Source: JAYTQQ01 sp043784965
Lineage (GTDB): Bacteria > Bdellovibrionota > Bdellovibrionia > Bdellovibrionales > JAMPXM01
DNA: 64,000 nucleotides
Direction of reading: 5' to 3'
NCBI GenBank assembly: GCA_043784965.1
Contig: JAYVXS010000165.1
Location: 17,028-81,027 of the forward strand
Position 1 is the stretch's first letter; each line of letters starts with the position of its first letter. Below the pieces are notes generated by a model. That model saw only the letters and a program-made list of their open reading frames with translations, was not told the DNA's origin and ran no database searches. A program made the position numbers and the translations under genes. Of the stretch, positions 42,281 to 51,232 are shown in pieces.

Positions 42281-42961
42281 TTATAGTTTTAGAATCTTTC
42301 GCACATGATCTTCAACTTTTTTTACCACTGCTTCAAAACTCATCTGAGAACTATCTATAACCAATGAATCAGCAGGTATTTGCAACGGCGCCGCCTTGCG
42401 GCTAGAGTCTTGCTGATCGCGAATTTTTTGCTGACTGATGGTTTCGTCAACGCTCTTACCCTCATCTTTTGCCCGTCTGGCGGCACGATCTTGTGCACTC
42501 GCTGTAAGATATATTTTAACCTCGGCATATGGAAATACGACGCTTCCACAGTCTCTTCCTTCTGCGACAAGACCCTTAACATTCAAGGCACATCGCCTTT
42601 GCGCATCTAGCAGCGTCTGGCGAACCAAAGGGTACTGACTTATAGTAGATGCCATATTGCCTATATGTTCGCGAAAAATCTCTTCAGTAACGTCTTGTCC
42701 TTTTAAAAAGACATGGGTCATTTTTTCGCTCATTTGAACCGACCAAATGGCTGACAAGCTAAGCGTAGCCATGAGTTCCTCGTCATGGATATCAACCCCT
42801 TCTGAGTGGGCAACAAAGGCCAGCCCACGATAAAAAGCCCCAGTTGAAATCCACGCAAAGCCAAGCCGGCGCGCCAACTCTCGGCTCAACGAAGACTTGC
42901 CACTTGCCGCGGGGCCATCAATGCTAATTACAGGTACAATTGGTCTCATTAAATCGCTCAT
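42281..42961 (-). CDS. cmk: Cytidylate kinase
   Basis: 226 residues. Phosphorylates CMP/dCMP with ATP. Walker A GPAASGKSS (15-23), the lid and CMP-binding regions with EGRDCGSVVFPYAEVKIYL (about 132-150; family EGRDxGTVVFP), and the basic RAARRAKDEG helix are all present. The ATG overlaps the hisC stop in ATGA, so translation is coupled. The order hisC-cmk then rpsA on one strand is common. Confidence 0.95.
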   Translation of the reverse strand: MSDLMRPIVPVISIDGPAASGKSSLSRELARRLGFAWISTGAFYRGLAFVAHSEGVDIHDEELMATLSLSAIWSVQMSEKMTHVFLKGQDVTEEIFREHIGNMASTISQYPLVRQTLLDAQRRCALNVKGLVAEGRDCGSVVFPYAEVKIYLTASAQDRAARRAKDEGKSVDETISQQKIRDQQDSSRKAAPLQIPADSLVIDSSQMSFEAVVKKVEDHVRKILKL

Positions 42962-44151
42962 AGTTGCACACCAAAATCCTCTCGATTTCTTAAAGCCAAG
43001 GGCGCACTCGGCGAGTTCCTGGTAAAGGACAATTCCAAAACTTTCTCAAGCGCGACAATTGCCGCTACATTTTCATGCTGAAGACCGACACTCATACGCA
43101 AGTGCTGCGGAAGCTGATAGGCAGTAAGAGGCCGCAGAATAACGCCCTCCTTTAATAGATCACGATAGACCTTTTCAGCATCCGAGCCAGCATCAAACAA
43201 AACGAAATTGGCCTGAGAAATTAAAAATGTCAGCCCCAGTCGCTTAAGCTCTTCATAAAAATAGTCCAATCCCTGCCAAATCAAATTCTGTGATTTCTGA
43301 AGATATTCGCTATCCTCTAAAGCCGCGATCGCGGCAACTTGCGCCAGACTATTTACATTAAACGGCAAACGCATTCGATTGATCAAGTCACAAATCGCAG
43401 GTTGAGCCATCAAAATACCCATTCGAAGACCGGCTAATCCATACACTTTGCTCAAGGTTTTTATTACCACCAAGTTTTGATTTTCTCTTAAAAGCTCAAG
43501 TGATTTTGGAAAATCCGGCGCCCTAATAAAGGCATCGTAGGCCTCATCCAAAACCACGATCACATTCGGAAACGCCTTCATCTCCTTAAGAAAGCTCTCG
43601 ACTTGTCGATGATTTAAGTAGGTTCCGGTCGGATTATTAGGATTCGCTAAAAAAACCAGCCGTGCCCGCGCCCGAGAAGGGTGATAATGCAGCCATTCAG
43701 CAATGGCAGAGACATCAACTGAAAGCTTTTGAGTCATTGGAATCTCTATAATTTCAGCCCGACTCGCCCGAGTTCGCATTTTATAGGTCGCGAAAGAACA
43801 ATGGCTGGTTATAACGATTTCTCCGGGAGCGCAAAAAATTCGCGAAAGTAAATCAATGAGTTCATCCGAACCGTTCCCAAAGCAAAAAAAACTCTCAGGC
43901 AGAGCGAACTTATTTACGCAAGCTTTACGCAGTTCGAAGCAACTTGAATCCGGGTATAGATTGAGCTCTGTTAAATTTTTCTGAATTGCCGCAAGGGCAA
44001 GTGGCGATGGGCCCAAGGGGTTCTCACTACTCGCAAGCTTATAGACCTCTTTGATGCCAAATTCACGTTGGGTCTCTTGAATAGGCTTACCCGGAACATA
44101 GGGGGCAAGGGCTTGTATGTCTGGCGAAACTTTCAAGTGTTTCCTCTTCAA
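42958..44151 (-). CDS. hisC: Histidinol-phosphate aminotransferase (class II PLP aminotransferase)
   Basis: 397 residues. Converts imidazole-acetol phosphate to histidinol phosphate; related enzymes act on aromatic amino acids. Blocks: LASSENPLGPSP, FGNGSDELIDLL, ANPNNPTGTYL, VLDEAYDAF and the PLP lysine in TLSKVYGLAGLRMG. The first in-frame start is TTG at 44151, but AGAGG fits the TTG at 44136 better (protein then begins MKVSPDIQ). No other his gene is in the window, so a role in aromatic amino-acid synthesis next to cmk (as with aroA-like neighbours) is possible. Confidence 0.92.
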   Translation of the reverse strand: MKRKHLKVSPDIQALAPYVPGKPIQETQREFGIKEVYKLASSENPLGPSPLALAAIQKNLTELNLYPDSSCFELRKACVNKFALPESFFCFGNGSDELIDLLSRIFCAPGEIVITSHCSFATYKMRTRASRAEIIEIPMTQKLSVDVSAIAEWLHYHPSRARARLVFLANPNNPTGTYLNHRQVESFLKEMKAFPNVIVVLDEAYDAFIRAPDFPKSLELLRENQNLVVIKTLSKVYGLAGLRMGILMAQPAICDLINRMRLPFNVNSLAQVAAIAALEDSEYLQKSQNLIWQGLDYFYEELKRLGLTFLISQANFVLFDAGSDAEKVYRDLLKEGVILRPLTAYQLPQHLRMSVGLQHENVAAIVALEKVLELSFTRNSPSAPLALRNREDFGVQL

Positions 44152-44255
44152 AAAGATTGAAAAAAATCGGAATTGACCCTAAAGTGCTCAGTTCTGGTGT
44201 TGCTCAACAGAAAACATGAGCTAAAAACATCAGCAGCCTAGCAAGCCTCGGGGAT

Positions 44256-45527
44256 ATGTTCAAGATGCTGAATGCTCTAAGTTTGAATGTCGGAGAGTTT
44301 TTTGCTGAAACCAGCTCCAATAAAGCTTGGTTAATCACTAAAAAAAGTTTGACGGATGGTGTGCGAGAGTGTCTGCAAGAAACACTGCCGCTAAATGAAT
44401 CTTCTGATGCGCCGGTATTACTGCAATATTTTGTTTCTCAAAATGCTGACCAGTCAATTCATTTCAATTTTGAGCAGATCGCTTTTTTCGTTACTTCAGG
44501 CTTTGAAAATCTATTGGAGCTCACCGCTCAAAAACACCCACGCTCTAGCTCTCGCCTGCCCAAGAACTCAAGCTCTTCGGTTTTCAATGACACGCTCTTT
44601 GGCATTAGTGAAAGAACAGATGCTTCAGGAAATGTAATCAAGGCGGTTGAACTTGCGGATCTTGAATTTATTTTGGCGAAGCTTCAACTACTATCCATTC
44701 AAGATATTGCAATTGGATTTTTACATTCTAATACAAATTCAGAAAATGAATTGAAGGTCGCTGAGTTTTTTAGAGCAAAAGGTTTACAAGTTTTCTGCTC
44801 CTGTGAAGAAAACAAGGCCTTAGCAGAAAGCCTGCGCTGGCAAAATGCTCTATTGAAAACTAAACTGAATTTTCGCCAGAAACAAGTTGAATCACAGCTC
44901 CTACCCCTTAAGAGTCAGTTTTCCAATCTCCAGACTAAATGCCTAAATCCCGTCGAAGTGCTCATCGCCAATGACAAGTTGAAAAGCCACTCTAGCCTTT
45001 TCTTTGCCGACAAAGTCCCCGACAAAATGGCGGCACATCTTCATCTTGGCCTAGAAGGATTTATATTGCACGATGCAAGCGATTCTTATGAGCTTGAAAT
45101 TTCGGCAACAAATATTATTGCCAGCGGTTTCTTTAATACTCCCGAATTTGCAAACGAAAAAATTTCATATGATCCTGGTCCGATGATAATGGGAAAGTCT
45201 TTCGTTCCAAGTCTAATTGATTTTCTTTTCGCCGCAGGACTCCTCAGCGACGTCGAAATTTTTGGACTTGCCAATGCCTCCGCAGAACGCGCAAAACCGC
45301 GCATTCTGGAATCGATTTTGACGCTTGTGCGAAACAATCAGGAGCGCAAACACATTGATATTCAAAAAGAGCTGCTCAGTATCGAAAAAATATTAAGTTA
45401 CCGTATCTGGAGTGAGATTTTAAAGTTTTCAAATTTCAAAAGGCTCAAATTATCTGGCCCTCTTGCCGCGAGTCTGCTGAAAATTATTAAAAATTATCGA
45501 CCTCAAGGAATTGAAATCTCTTTATGA
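44256..45527 (+). CDS. Divergent hydantoinase A / oxoprolinase-like protein
   Basis: 423 residues (ATG 44256, or 44265, which has better spacing to GGGG). It resembles HyuA subunits only faintly, and only in the N-terminal half: FFVTSGFENLLELTAQKHPR in the place of the family TTxGFxDxLxIxxQxR, then ISERTDASGNVIKAVE and IAIGFLHSNTNSENEL where HyuA has ERxDxxG and AVxxLHSxxNPxHE. The ATP-site GGTFTD is NVGEFFAE here, so catalysis is doubtful. It is shorter than HyuA (about 650-700). It overlaps the HyuB-like gene by 4 bp. A diverged, possibly repurposed pair. Confidence 0.6.
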   Translation: MFKMLNALSLNVGEFFAETSSNKAWLITKKSLTDGVRECLQETLPLNESSDAPVLLQYFVSQNADQSIHFNFEQIAFFVTSGFENLLELTAQKHPRSSSRLPKNSSSSVFNDTLFGISERTDASGNVIKAVELADLEFILAKLQLLSIQDIAIGFLHSNTNSENELKVAEFFRAKGLQVFCSCEENKALAESLRWQNALLKTKLNFRQKQVESQLLPLKSQFSNLQTKCLNPVEVLIANDKLKSHSSLFFADKVPDKMAAHLHLGLEGFILHDASDSYELEISATNIIASGFFNTPEFANEKISYDPGPMIMGKSFVPSLIDFLFAAGLLSDVEIFGLANASAERAKPRILESILTLVRNNQERKHIDIQKELLSIEKILSYRIWSEILKFSNFKRLKLSGPLAASLLKIIKNYRPQGIEISL

Positions 45528-47041
45528 ACTCATCATTTACAAATGCAGACCTCGGTTTTTCAGTTCAGTGGAGTAAAGCACTGAAACTATTGTTGACAGA
45601 ATTTTCGCCAGCGGCATTGACCACAACAAATGGATCGGCCGTGCACATCGAAGCGCTTAGTGTTGCAGATTTAAGCCTCTCTGCCTGTGCGCGCTTTTGT
45701 CATCAATATTTAAAAATGAAAAATGGTGACCTGGCGATCGTCAATGATCCATCGTCAGGCGGCAGCTCATTGAGTGAAGTTTGTTTAGTGAAAGCAATTT
45801 TGCTTTCTACTAAATCTAGTCCAGATCTTAATGCCGACTTTCTGCTGTCGATTCGCTTTAATTTGGGTGGCAGTAGCGATCCGTCGGCAGCCTTTCATAG
45901 CTTGAGAATTCCGCCTACTCCGATTGCTGCGAAAAATGAATTGAACCATGAAATTCTTGCGGCGATTGGCTCCCACCCGGGCGCTTCCTTTGAATTCTTA
46001 GAGAAGCTGAAAGAAAATATTATAAAATTGAACGCTTTAGAACAGCAATTATTGAGGCTCAGAACCCTACCTGGCTTAAGCTTTAGTATGGATCAACTTG
46101 ATTTCTATTTTGATTCAACAAAAAAATCTTTACTCTCCTGGATATCAAAAAATCTTTCGAACGGCGATTTTCATTTTCAACATAAGCTCTCTACAGGGGA
46201 ACTCATCAAGCTGAGAATTGAATGCAAAGAGAATGAAAATATCTTATTTGATTTTATTGGAACGGCTCAATCTGATAGCTTTCAATTAACTGAATTTATG
46301 AGTTTTGCGGCTTGCTTCGCGGCCCTTGAGTCGCTTTTAAACATTGAACTCCCGGCCAATCAGGGCAGTTTTTCAGCCCTGCAACTACGCACCCCACAAA
46401 ACTCAATGCTCAATGCCAAACAGATCAAAAATTCATATATGGCGAGTCGCTTTCATCTTAAAGAGCTTTGCGGATTTTTGCGATCAAGTTTACTAAAGCT
46501 AAGTCGTTCAGGAAAGAATTTCGCTTCAGACTCTGAAGGAATTGGACCCTGCTCGATTGCCTTCAATGCTAAATGCATTTGGGATTTTGATTTGCCTGGC
46601 GGCCAGGGCGGGAGTAGCGAGAAACAGGGCGAACAGGTATTCTCAATTTGGGCAAATCAGCTTTTTACAACTCAGTCTAAATGTGATATTTTTTCAGTTG
46701 AAAAAACGGAAAGAAAGTTTGCTTTGCAGTTTCAAAATATCAGCAAGCACTCACACTTTCTTGGTAAGGGAATTCATAACGGCGGGGGCGGAATGCAAAT
46801 GAGTTTTCTGGTCTTGAAAGAAGCCGAATTTAATATGGTAGCGCCCCAGTTAAAAAATCGAGCGGCTGGTCAATCGGGCGGGAAATCCGGCGAGAAATCA
46901 GAAGTTTCTATTGAGTTCAATGATTCAAAAACTGAAGTCATTGTGAATCATAAGCAAAGGCTTGAGGCGAAAACCTTATTACGCTTTTCCTCAGGTGGAG
47001 GCGGCGGCTGGGGCGATGAAAAAATTGAAGAAGATGAGTAG
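45524..47041 (+). CDS. Hydantoinase B / oxoprolinase-like protein
   Basis: 505 residues. HyuB landmarks: MKNGDLAIVNDPSSGGSSLSEV (in two parts; family GDVxxxNDPYxGGTH), LFDFIGTAQSD (family DFxGTxxQ), the C-terminal LPGGQGGSSEKQGEQ and RAAGQSGGKSG, and the closing SSGGGGGWGDE (family TPGGGGYGxP). The metal-ligand His after GG (GGTH) reads GGSS, so activity is uncertain. HyuA/B complexes hydrolyse hydantoins, 5-oxoproline or carboxylate acetone-like substrates with ATP. The pair overlaps by ATGA and is convergent with ilvA, 4 bp away. Confidence 0.75.
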   Translation: MNSSFTNADLGFSVQWSKALKLLLTEFSPAALTTTNGSAVHIEALSVADLSLSACARFCHQYLKMKNGDLAIVNDPSSGGSSLSEVCLVKAILLSTKSSPDLNADFLLSIRFNLGGSSDPSAAFHSLRIPPTPIAAKNELNHEILAAIGSHPGASFEFLEKLKENIIKLNALEQQLLRLRTLPGLSFSMDQLDFYFDSTKKSLLSWISKNLSNGDFHFQHKLSTGELIKLRIECKENENILFDFIGTAQSDSFQLTEFMSFAACFAALESLLNIELPANQGSFSALQLRTPQNSMLNAKQIKNSYMASRFHLKELCGFLRSSLLKLSRSGKNFASDSEGIGPCSIAFNAKCIWDFDLPGGQGGSSEKQGEQVFSIWANQLFTTQSKCDIFSVEKTERKFALQFQNISKHSHFLGKGIHNGGGGMQMSFLVLKEAEFNMVAPQLKNRAAGQSGGKSGEKSEVSIEFNDSKTEVIVNHKQRLEAKTLLRFSSGGGGGWGDEKIEEDE

Positions 47042-47045
47042 GTCC

Positions 47046-48287
47046 TCACGCTCTTGTTGATGATACGGACCTGCAACCCAAAGTGCCTTTGAGCTGCTCT
47101 ACAATTTCAGAAATGTGCTCATTACTTGTGGTCTCAACAAGCAGATCAATACGCGTTTCTCTTAATCCCAACTCTGGAGACACGCGATCATGGTAGACCT
47201 CCAAAATATTGGCTCTTCGCTCAGCCAATACGCTCGTGAGACGATTTAAATTGCCTGGCAAATCATCTACAATGACTGAAATTCGCGCTAAACGATGGGC
47301 GACCCTCTGCCCTCGATCAATTACTTTCGAAATGATATTTAAATCAATATTGCCGCCACAAAGAAGAATACACGCCGTTTTACCGAGCGGAATTTTTCGT
47401 GACAATACTGCCGCTAGGCCAGCCGCTCCCGAGCCTTCGCTCACACTTTTTGACTTTTCTAAAAGAAAAACAATGGCGCGGGCAATTTCATCGTCACTCA
47501 CTTCAAAGATATCATCCACAAGTCTTGATATGTAAGTATCGCACATTTGCGGTGATGCATTTTTAATGGCAATGCCCTCTGCAATGGTCGAAATTTTTTT
47601 ACTGCTTTTTTCGCTTAGCTTTTCTTTTTTAAACAACTGACGCATATTGGGCGCCTGATCAGAAACCACACCGTATACTTTAATACTTGGCTTTAGACTC
47701 TTGAGTGCAGTGGCAATACCGCTGATTAAGCCCCCTCCACCTATTGGAATGACAATTGAATCTAACTCCGGAAGGCGCTCGAAAATTTCAAGGCCTATTG
47801 TCCCTTGCCCGGCAATAATTTTTTCATCTTCAAAGGGATGAACAAATGTATAAGATTTTTCCTTTTCAAGCTGAAGCGCATATTGGTAGGCTTCATCGTA
47901 AACCTCACCATGCAGAATGACCTCCGCACCGTAACTTCTAGTCGCATCAATTTTCACAATTGGGGCAGTGGTTGGCATAACGATATGTGCCTTGGTATTC
48001 GCCTTTTGCGCAGCCAAAGCGACTCCTTGAGCATGGTTACCGGCTGAACTAGCTACGACTCCATGTCTTTTTTCTTCGTTAGTCAGCGAATTCATCTTAT
48101 TAAGCGCACCGCGAATTTTAAAACTGCCCGTTACTTGTTGATTCTCAAATTTGAAAAAGAGTTTTGTTTCTTTCAAATCGGGAATCATTGGCGCCGGTCG
48201 CAATGGCGTTTCCTCGATCAAGTCCTTTATAACTTCACGTGCAGCTTGAATGTCCGAAAGTTCAATTTTTCTTAATTCTTTTGCCAA
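47046..48287 (-). CDS. ilvA: Threonine dehydratase with C-terminal ACT domain
   Basis: 413 residues. PLP enzyme turning threonine to 2-oxobutyrate, the first step to isoleucine. PLP lysine in QVTGSFKIRGA, the SSAGNHAQG loop, VPIGGGGLISG-like phosphate loop (IPIGGGGLISG) and SEGSGAAGLA are intact. The last 80 residues form one ACT domain (RISVIVDDLPGNLNRLTSVLAERRANIL, in two parts), as in the short IlvA/TdcB-like type. No ATG starts the family region: TTG 48287 has its AAGGAG 15 bases away, whereas ATT nine bases earlier has ideal spacing. Confidence 0.94.
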   Translation of the reverse strand: MAKELRKIELSDIQAAREVIKDLIEETPLRPAPMIPDLKETKLFFKFENQQVTGSFKIRGALNKMNSLTNEEKRHGVVASSAGNHAQGVALAAQKANTKAHIVMPTTAPIVKIDATRSYGAEVILHGEVYDEAYQYALQLEKEKSYTFVHPFEDEKIIAGQGTIGLEIFERLPELDSIVIPIGGGGLISGIATALKSLKPSIKVYGVVSDQAPNMRQLFKKEKLSEKSSKKISTIAEGIAIKNASPQMCDTYISRLVDDIFEVSDDEIARAIVFLLEKSKSVSEGSGAAGLAAVLSRKIPLGKTACILLCGGNIDLNIISKVIDRGQRVAHRLARISVIVDDLPGNLNRLTSVLAERRANILEVYHDRVSPELGLRETRIDLLVETTSNEHISEIVEQLKGTLGCRSVSSTRA

Positions 48288-48407
48288 TTTTTTAATGAAA
48301 TTCTCCTTGAGGATAAAAAATCTAAACTGAATTCACAATAACAAATTCTATTTGATCGGGGGCGGACTCCGTCATTTCATCTCATGCTTATTGATGAAAG
48401 ACTTTCA

Positions 48408-48698
48408 TTACCAATAACTCGTAAAGCCACGAATTGGCAAATAGGATTCTTTCAGCTCGGGTCGCGGCTCGTTATCACATAGCACTGGAGTCTCCTCATC
48501 ATTGAAAAAGAGAAAAGGAATGAAAATCTTATGACAATGTATGCAATGCACGAGATCAGACTCATCCTTGCCTGCATTTTGCGAAAGTCGATTGCAAATA
48601 TGACAACGACGAAAGTATAGCTTGAGAGAGGGGTTCATTCTTCGCTCCAATGTCTCAAACTTAGAATTTAGCGTTGAGTCCAGCTTACGCGCACTCAT
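48408..48698 (-). CDS. Small zinc-ribbon protein, unknown function
   Basis: 96 residues from the ATG at 48698, or 76 from the ATG at 48638, which has GGAG 8 bases upstream and is favoured. Two CxxC pairs (RRCHICNR and HCIHCHK, about 21 residues apart) form a zinc ribbon, followed by an acidic Pro-rich tail ending in FTSYW. No other domain. Possibly a nucleic-acid or ribosome-associated adaptor; nothing in the surroundings specifies the role. Confidence 0.6.
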   Translation of the reverse strand: MSARKLDSTLNSKFETLERRMNPSLKLYFRRCHICNRLSQNAGKDESDLVHCIHCHKIFIPFLFFNDEETPVLCDNEPRPELKESYLPIRGFTSYW

Positions 48699-48750
48699 CT
48701 GCAAATTTTGGTTTGCGACGGATAAAATGTCTTCCCCACAGATTTTTCAA

Positions 48751-48779
48751 GTGAACAAATCAAATGCAGATTTGTTCAC
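48751..48779. repeat. 11-bp perfect inverted repeat, operator or hairpin
   Basis: GTGAACAAATC (48751-48761), 7-nt centre, GATTTGTTCAC (48769-48779), upstream of the zinc-ribbon gene. Spacing fits a dimeric repressor site; no T-run follows. Confidence 0.75.
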
Positions 48780-49154
48780 ACTTAGCCCTTGGCTGCTGGG
48801 CATATGCCCTTTGCCATCAAGAAAGCTTACAGAAAGCTTTTTAGCCCCACGTCTTGCCCAAAGCCGCTTGCTACCAATTTAGTTTAATTGATTTTGCCTG
48901 TTAAATCCAATTTCTCAGCCAACAAATTTTTCGCTCATTTGTGTCGCAAATTGGCTCATGTAGAGGCACTCGAATCTCCTACGGAAATTTTGGAATCGTC
49001 TAATGACTTTACGCGAAAAATTGTAGCCCTGTTGCACAGATTTCTGGACCTGAATGCGGCCCTATCTTTTTTTGTTGGTATTCTTGCCAATATTCTTGGT
49101 GGAATGATCTATCGAATTAAAACAAAATGACATCTGCCCGCATGCCGATTTTTG

Positions 49155-49209
49155 GCCCTGCCCCTGAAATCAGTTTGCCGGTCTCACTGTCCCTGTTCTC
49201 AGGTTTTCC
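49155..49209 (-). repeat. Dispersed modular intergenic element, copy 7 (minus orientation, left module only)
   Basis: The complement of 49160-49191 matches 29 of 32 bases of 17792-17823, centred on AAACTGATTTCAGGGGC. The right module is not visible. Confidence 0.75.
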
Positions 49210-49238
49210 ACATTTTACTAAGTAAAAAAAACCAGGCG

Positions 49239-50006
49239 CTAAACGCCAAGTTTTACTTGGGCGATTTGCGCAAGGCTTTCTAATTTAAGTGAAGCTCCGC
49301 CAATGAGAAAACCGTCGATTTGATCTTGGTTTGCGAGCTCCTGGGCATTTTCAGGCTTGACACTTCCGCCATAAAGAATGGGTGTTGCTTCGGCAAGTTT
49401 TTCACCAATCAAATCTTTTAGCGCTTTTCTCAAAATGAAATGGGCTTCGCCGGCCTCGCTACTTGTTGCAACCTGACCTGTGCCGATTGCCCAAACTGGC
49501 TCATAGGCAATGTAGATTTTTTTTTGCGGCGCCAAAAATTTGAGTGAGTTTTTCATTTGCTCAGTGATCACTTGAAAAGTTTTGTTAGCTTTACGCTCAT
49601 CAAGACTTTCGCCCACACAAAGCATCGGGACCAGAGCAAGGCCTTGGGCTGATTTAATTTTCTTTGCGCACAGCTCATCGGTCTCATGAAAAAGCGCACG
49701 TCTTTCACTATGGCCAACTAAACAGACTTGTGCACCAAGTTCACGCAAGACCTTCGGCGAGTTTTCGCCGGTAAATGCACCCTCGCTTTCAAAGTGAATA
49801 TTTTGTGCTCCCCAAAAAATATTGGTCGACTTGAGAATTTTCTCTGCTGCCACTAAATTCATTGCCGGAAGAAAAAAAATACTTTGCACTAAGGGTGAAA
49901 AACTTTTTTGTAGCGGTAAAAAGTCTTGCAAAAAATTTTCAGTTTCGCGCGGGTTTTTATACATCTTCCAATTGGCGGCTACAACAAAGCAGGCTTTATC
50001 TCTCAT
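49239..50006 (-). CDS. tpiA: Triosephosphate isomerase
   Basis: 255 residues. Interconverts glyceraldehyde 3-phosphate and dihydroxyacetone phosphate in glycolysis. Active-site residues: Asn12 and Lys14 in AANWKMYK, His in GHSERR (about 98), Glu in AYEPVWAIGTG (about 169), and phosphate-binding YGGSVKPEN with FLIGGASL at the C terminus. AAAGGA lies 8 bases before the ATG. Single gene, divergent from the type II secretion operon. Confidence 0.97.
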   Translation of the reverse strand: MRDKACFVVAANWKMYKNPRETENFLQDFLPLQKSFSPLVQSIFFLPAMNLVAAEKILKSTNIFWGAQNIHFESEGAFTGENSPKVLRELGAQVCLVGHSERRALFHETDELCAKKIKSAQGLALVPMLCVGESLDERKANKTFQVITEQMKNSLKFLAPQKKIYIAYEPVWAIGTGQVATSSEAGEAHFILRKALKDLIGEKLAEATPILYGGSVKPENAQELANQDQIDGFLIGGASLKLESLAQIAQVKLGV

Positions 50007-50316
50007 GTGATTTTCCTTTGGTCATTCATTGGTTTTCGCATCTCTCCTCAGCACTCGCAACAGTTTTGCTAGACTCAAGTCGTGAAAAGAATTTACTAGC
50101 TACCAATTTACGCTTTCCGTTTCGAATATGTGGAGGTTTACTTATCAACAAATTTAATTCAATCATAAGAACCAAACTTATTCAAACCTCTGCAAGAAAG
50201 TTAATGAGTGTCGTACATTGGTCTGCTACACTATTTCTGGATCTTGATCTGAGCTGGGTCGAAAGAAGTTTTTTTTCGACTTAAGCTTTGGGCATTAACA
50301 AAAAAAACGGGCAGCA
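50007..50316. other. Divergent intergenic region, tpiA and the type II secretion operon
   Basis: 310 bases. It must hold both promoters. I see no ORF, RNA gene, dispersed element or convincing palindrome; short frames here overlap gspC or tpiA and lack starts. Confidence 0.55.
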
Positions 50317-51198
50317 ATGAAGTCAAAAGCACCATTTGCAGGAACCTACATTTATATTTTGCTGGCCTTAATAGGCTACGTAAGTGCTGACCTGGCCATT
50401 CTATCTTTTCGGGATCAAATGATTCCCGCAAAGGGCCCACCGCCGGCACAGATTAAAAATCGTGTAAGCGGAGCCAGTTCCAATTTGGCTTCATATCAGA
50501 TGATTACGCAAAAAAATATTTTCAATTCAGATGGCAAGATCCCGGATGCACTTGGCGCGGATGCAAACGCAAAAGCTCCAGCAGATGCACCACCAGTTCT
50601 CTCAAGCCTACCACTTGGCCTGATCGGAACGCTTGTTCATGCCGACCCATCGCGATCTATCGCTACCATTAGCCTTAAAAATAAGAATGAGAATCAAAGC
50701 TTTGCCGTGGAAGATGAAATTGAGGGCATGGCCAAGATCATTCATGTGGATCGCAACAAAGTTATTTTTCGAAACCTTGCTATTGGGCGCCTCGAATTCA
50801 TTGAAATCAAACAGGATTCAAAACTTAATTTTGGTGTGAGCAAAGCGGTCGTCACCGGCGAAGTGGTTCATGATTCAGATACTGATATGTCGATTAGTCG
50901 CTCGGACGTTGATCGACTCACCAATAATCTTTCAGATATTTTGCAGCAAGCGCGTGCAGTACCGCACTTCAAAGGCGGAGCCATTGATGGATTCACCATA
51001 ATGGATCTACAAAAAGGCAGCATCTTTGACAAGTTAGGGATTAAAGCGGGCGATGTCGTGAAGGCCGCCAACGGCGAGCCCATTGATAGTGCGAGCAAGG
51101 CCCTTCAACTCTATAACGATCTTAAGACTGCCGGATCAATTCGCCTCGATGTTGAACGCGACGGACGCGGTGAAACTTTGAACTATACGATTCGATAA
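50317..51198 (+). CDS. gspC: Type II secretion system protein GspC
   Basis: 293 residues. A short cytoplasmic N terminus, one membrane helix (about 11-30), a GspC homology region with the strand pattern LPLGLIGTLVHADPSRSIATI, and a C-terminal PDZ domain (GFTIMDLQKGSIFDKLGIKAGDVVKAANG in two parts). GspC links the inner-membrane platform to the secretin through GspD N0 and selects substrates. First gene of the operon, 34 bp from gspD. Confidence 0.9.
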   Translation: MKSKAPFAGTYIYILLALIGYVSADLAILSFRDQMIPAKGPPPAQIKNRVSGASSNLASYQMITQKNIFNSDGKIPDALGADANAKAPADAPPVLSSLPLGLIGTLVHADPSRSIATISLKNKNENQSFAVEDEIEGMAKIIHVDRNKVIFRNLAIGRLEFIEIKQDSKLNFGVSKAVVTGEVVHDSDTDMSISRSDVDRLTNNLSDILQQARAVPHFKGGAIDGFTIMDLQKGSIFDKLGIKAGDVVKAANGEPIDSASKALQLYNDLKTAGSIRLDVERDGRGETLNYTIR

Positions 51199-51232
51199 TT
51201 TTTTATTTTGCGAACCAAGGAAGGTAAACATC

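Larger units (their letters stand above)
48699..49238. other. Intergenic region between the zinc-ribbon gene and tpiA
   Basis: 540 bases. It holds an 11-bp perfect hairpin (48751-48779), a 12-bp palindrome GGGCATATGCCC (48798-48809) and a dispersed element (49155-49209). An 80-codon plus-strand frame from a TTG (48888-49130) has no ribosome site and is not supported. Confidence 0.6.

Noticed and set aside
48888..49130. 80-codon plus-strand frame with a hydrophobic end
   Set aside because: TTG start without a ribosome binding site, no family pattern, and close to a dispersed element.
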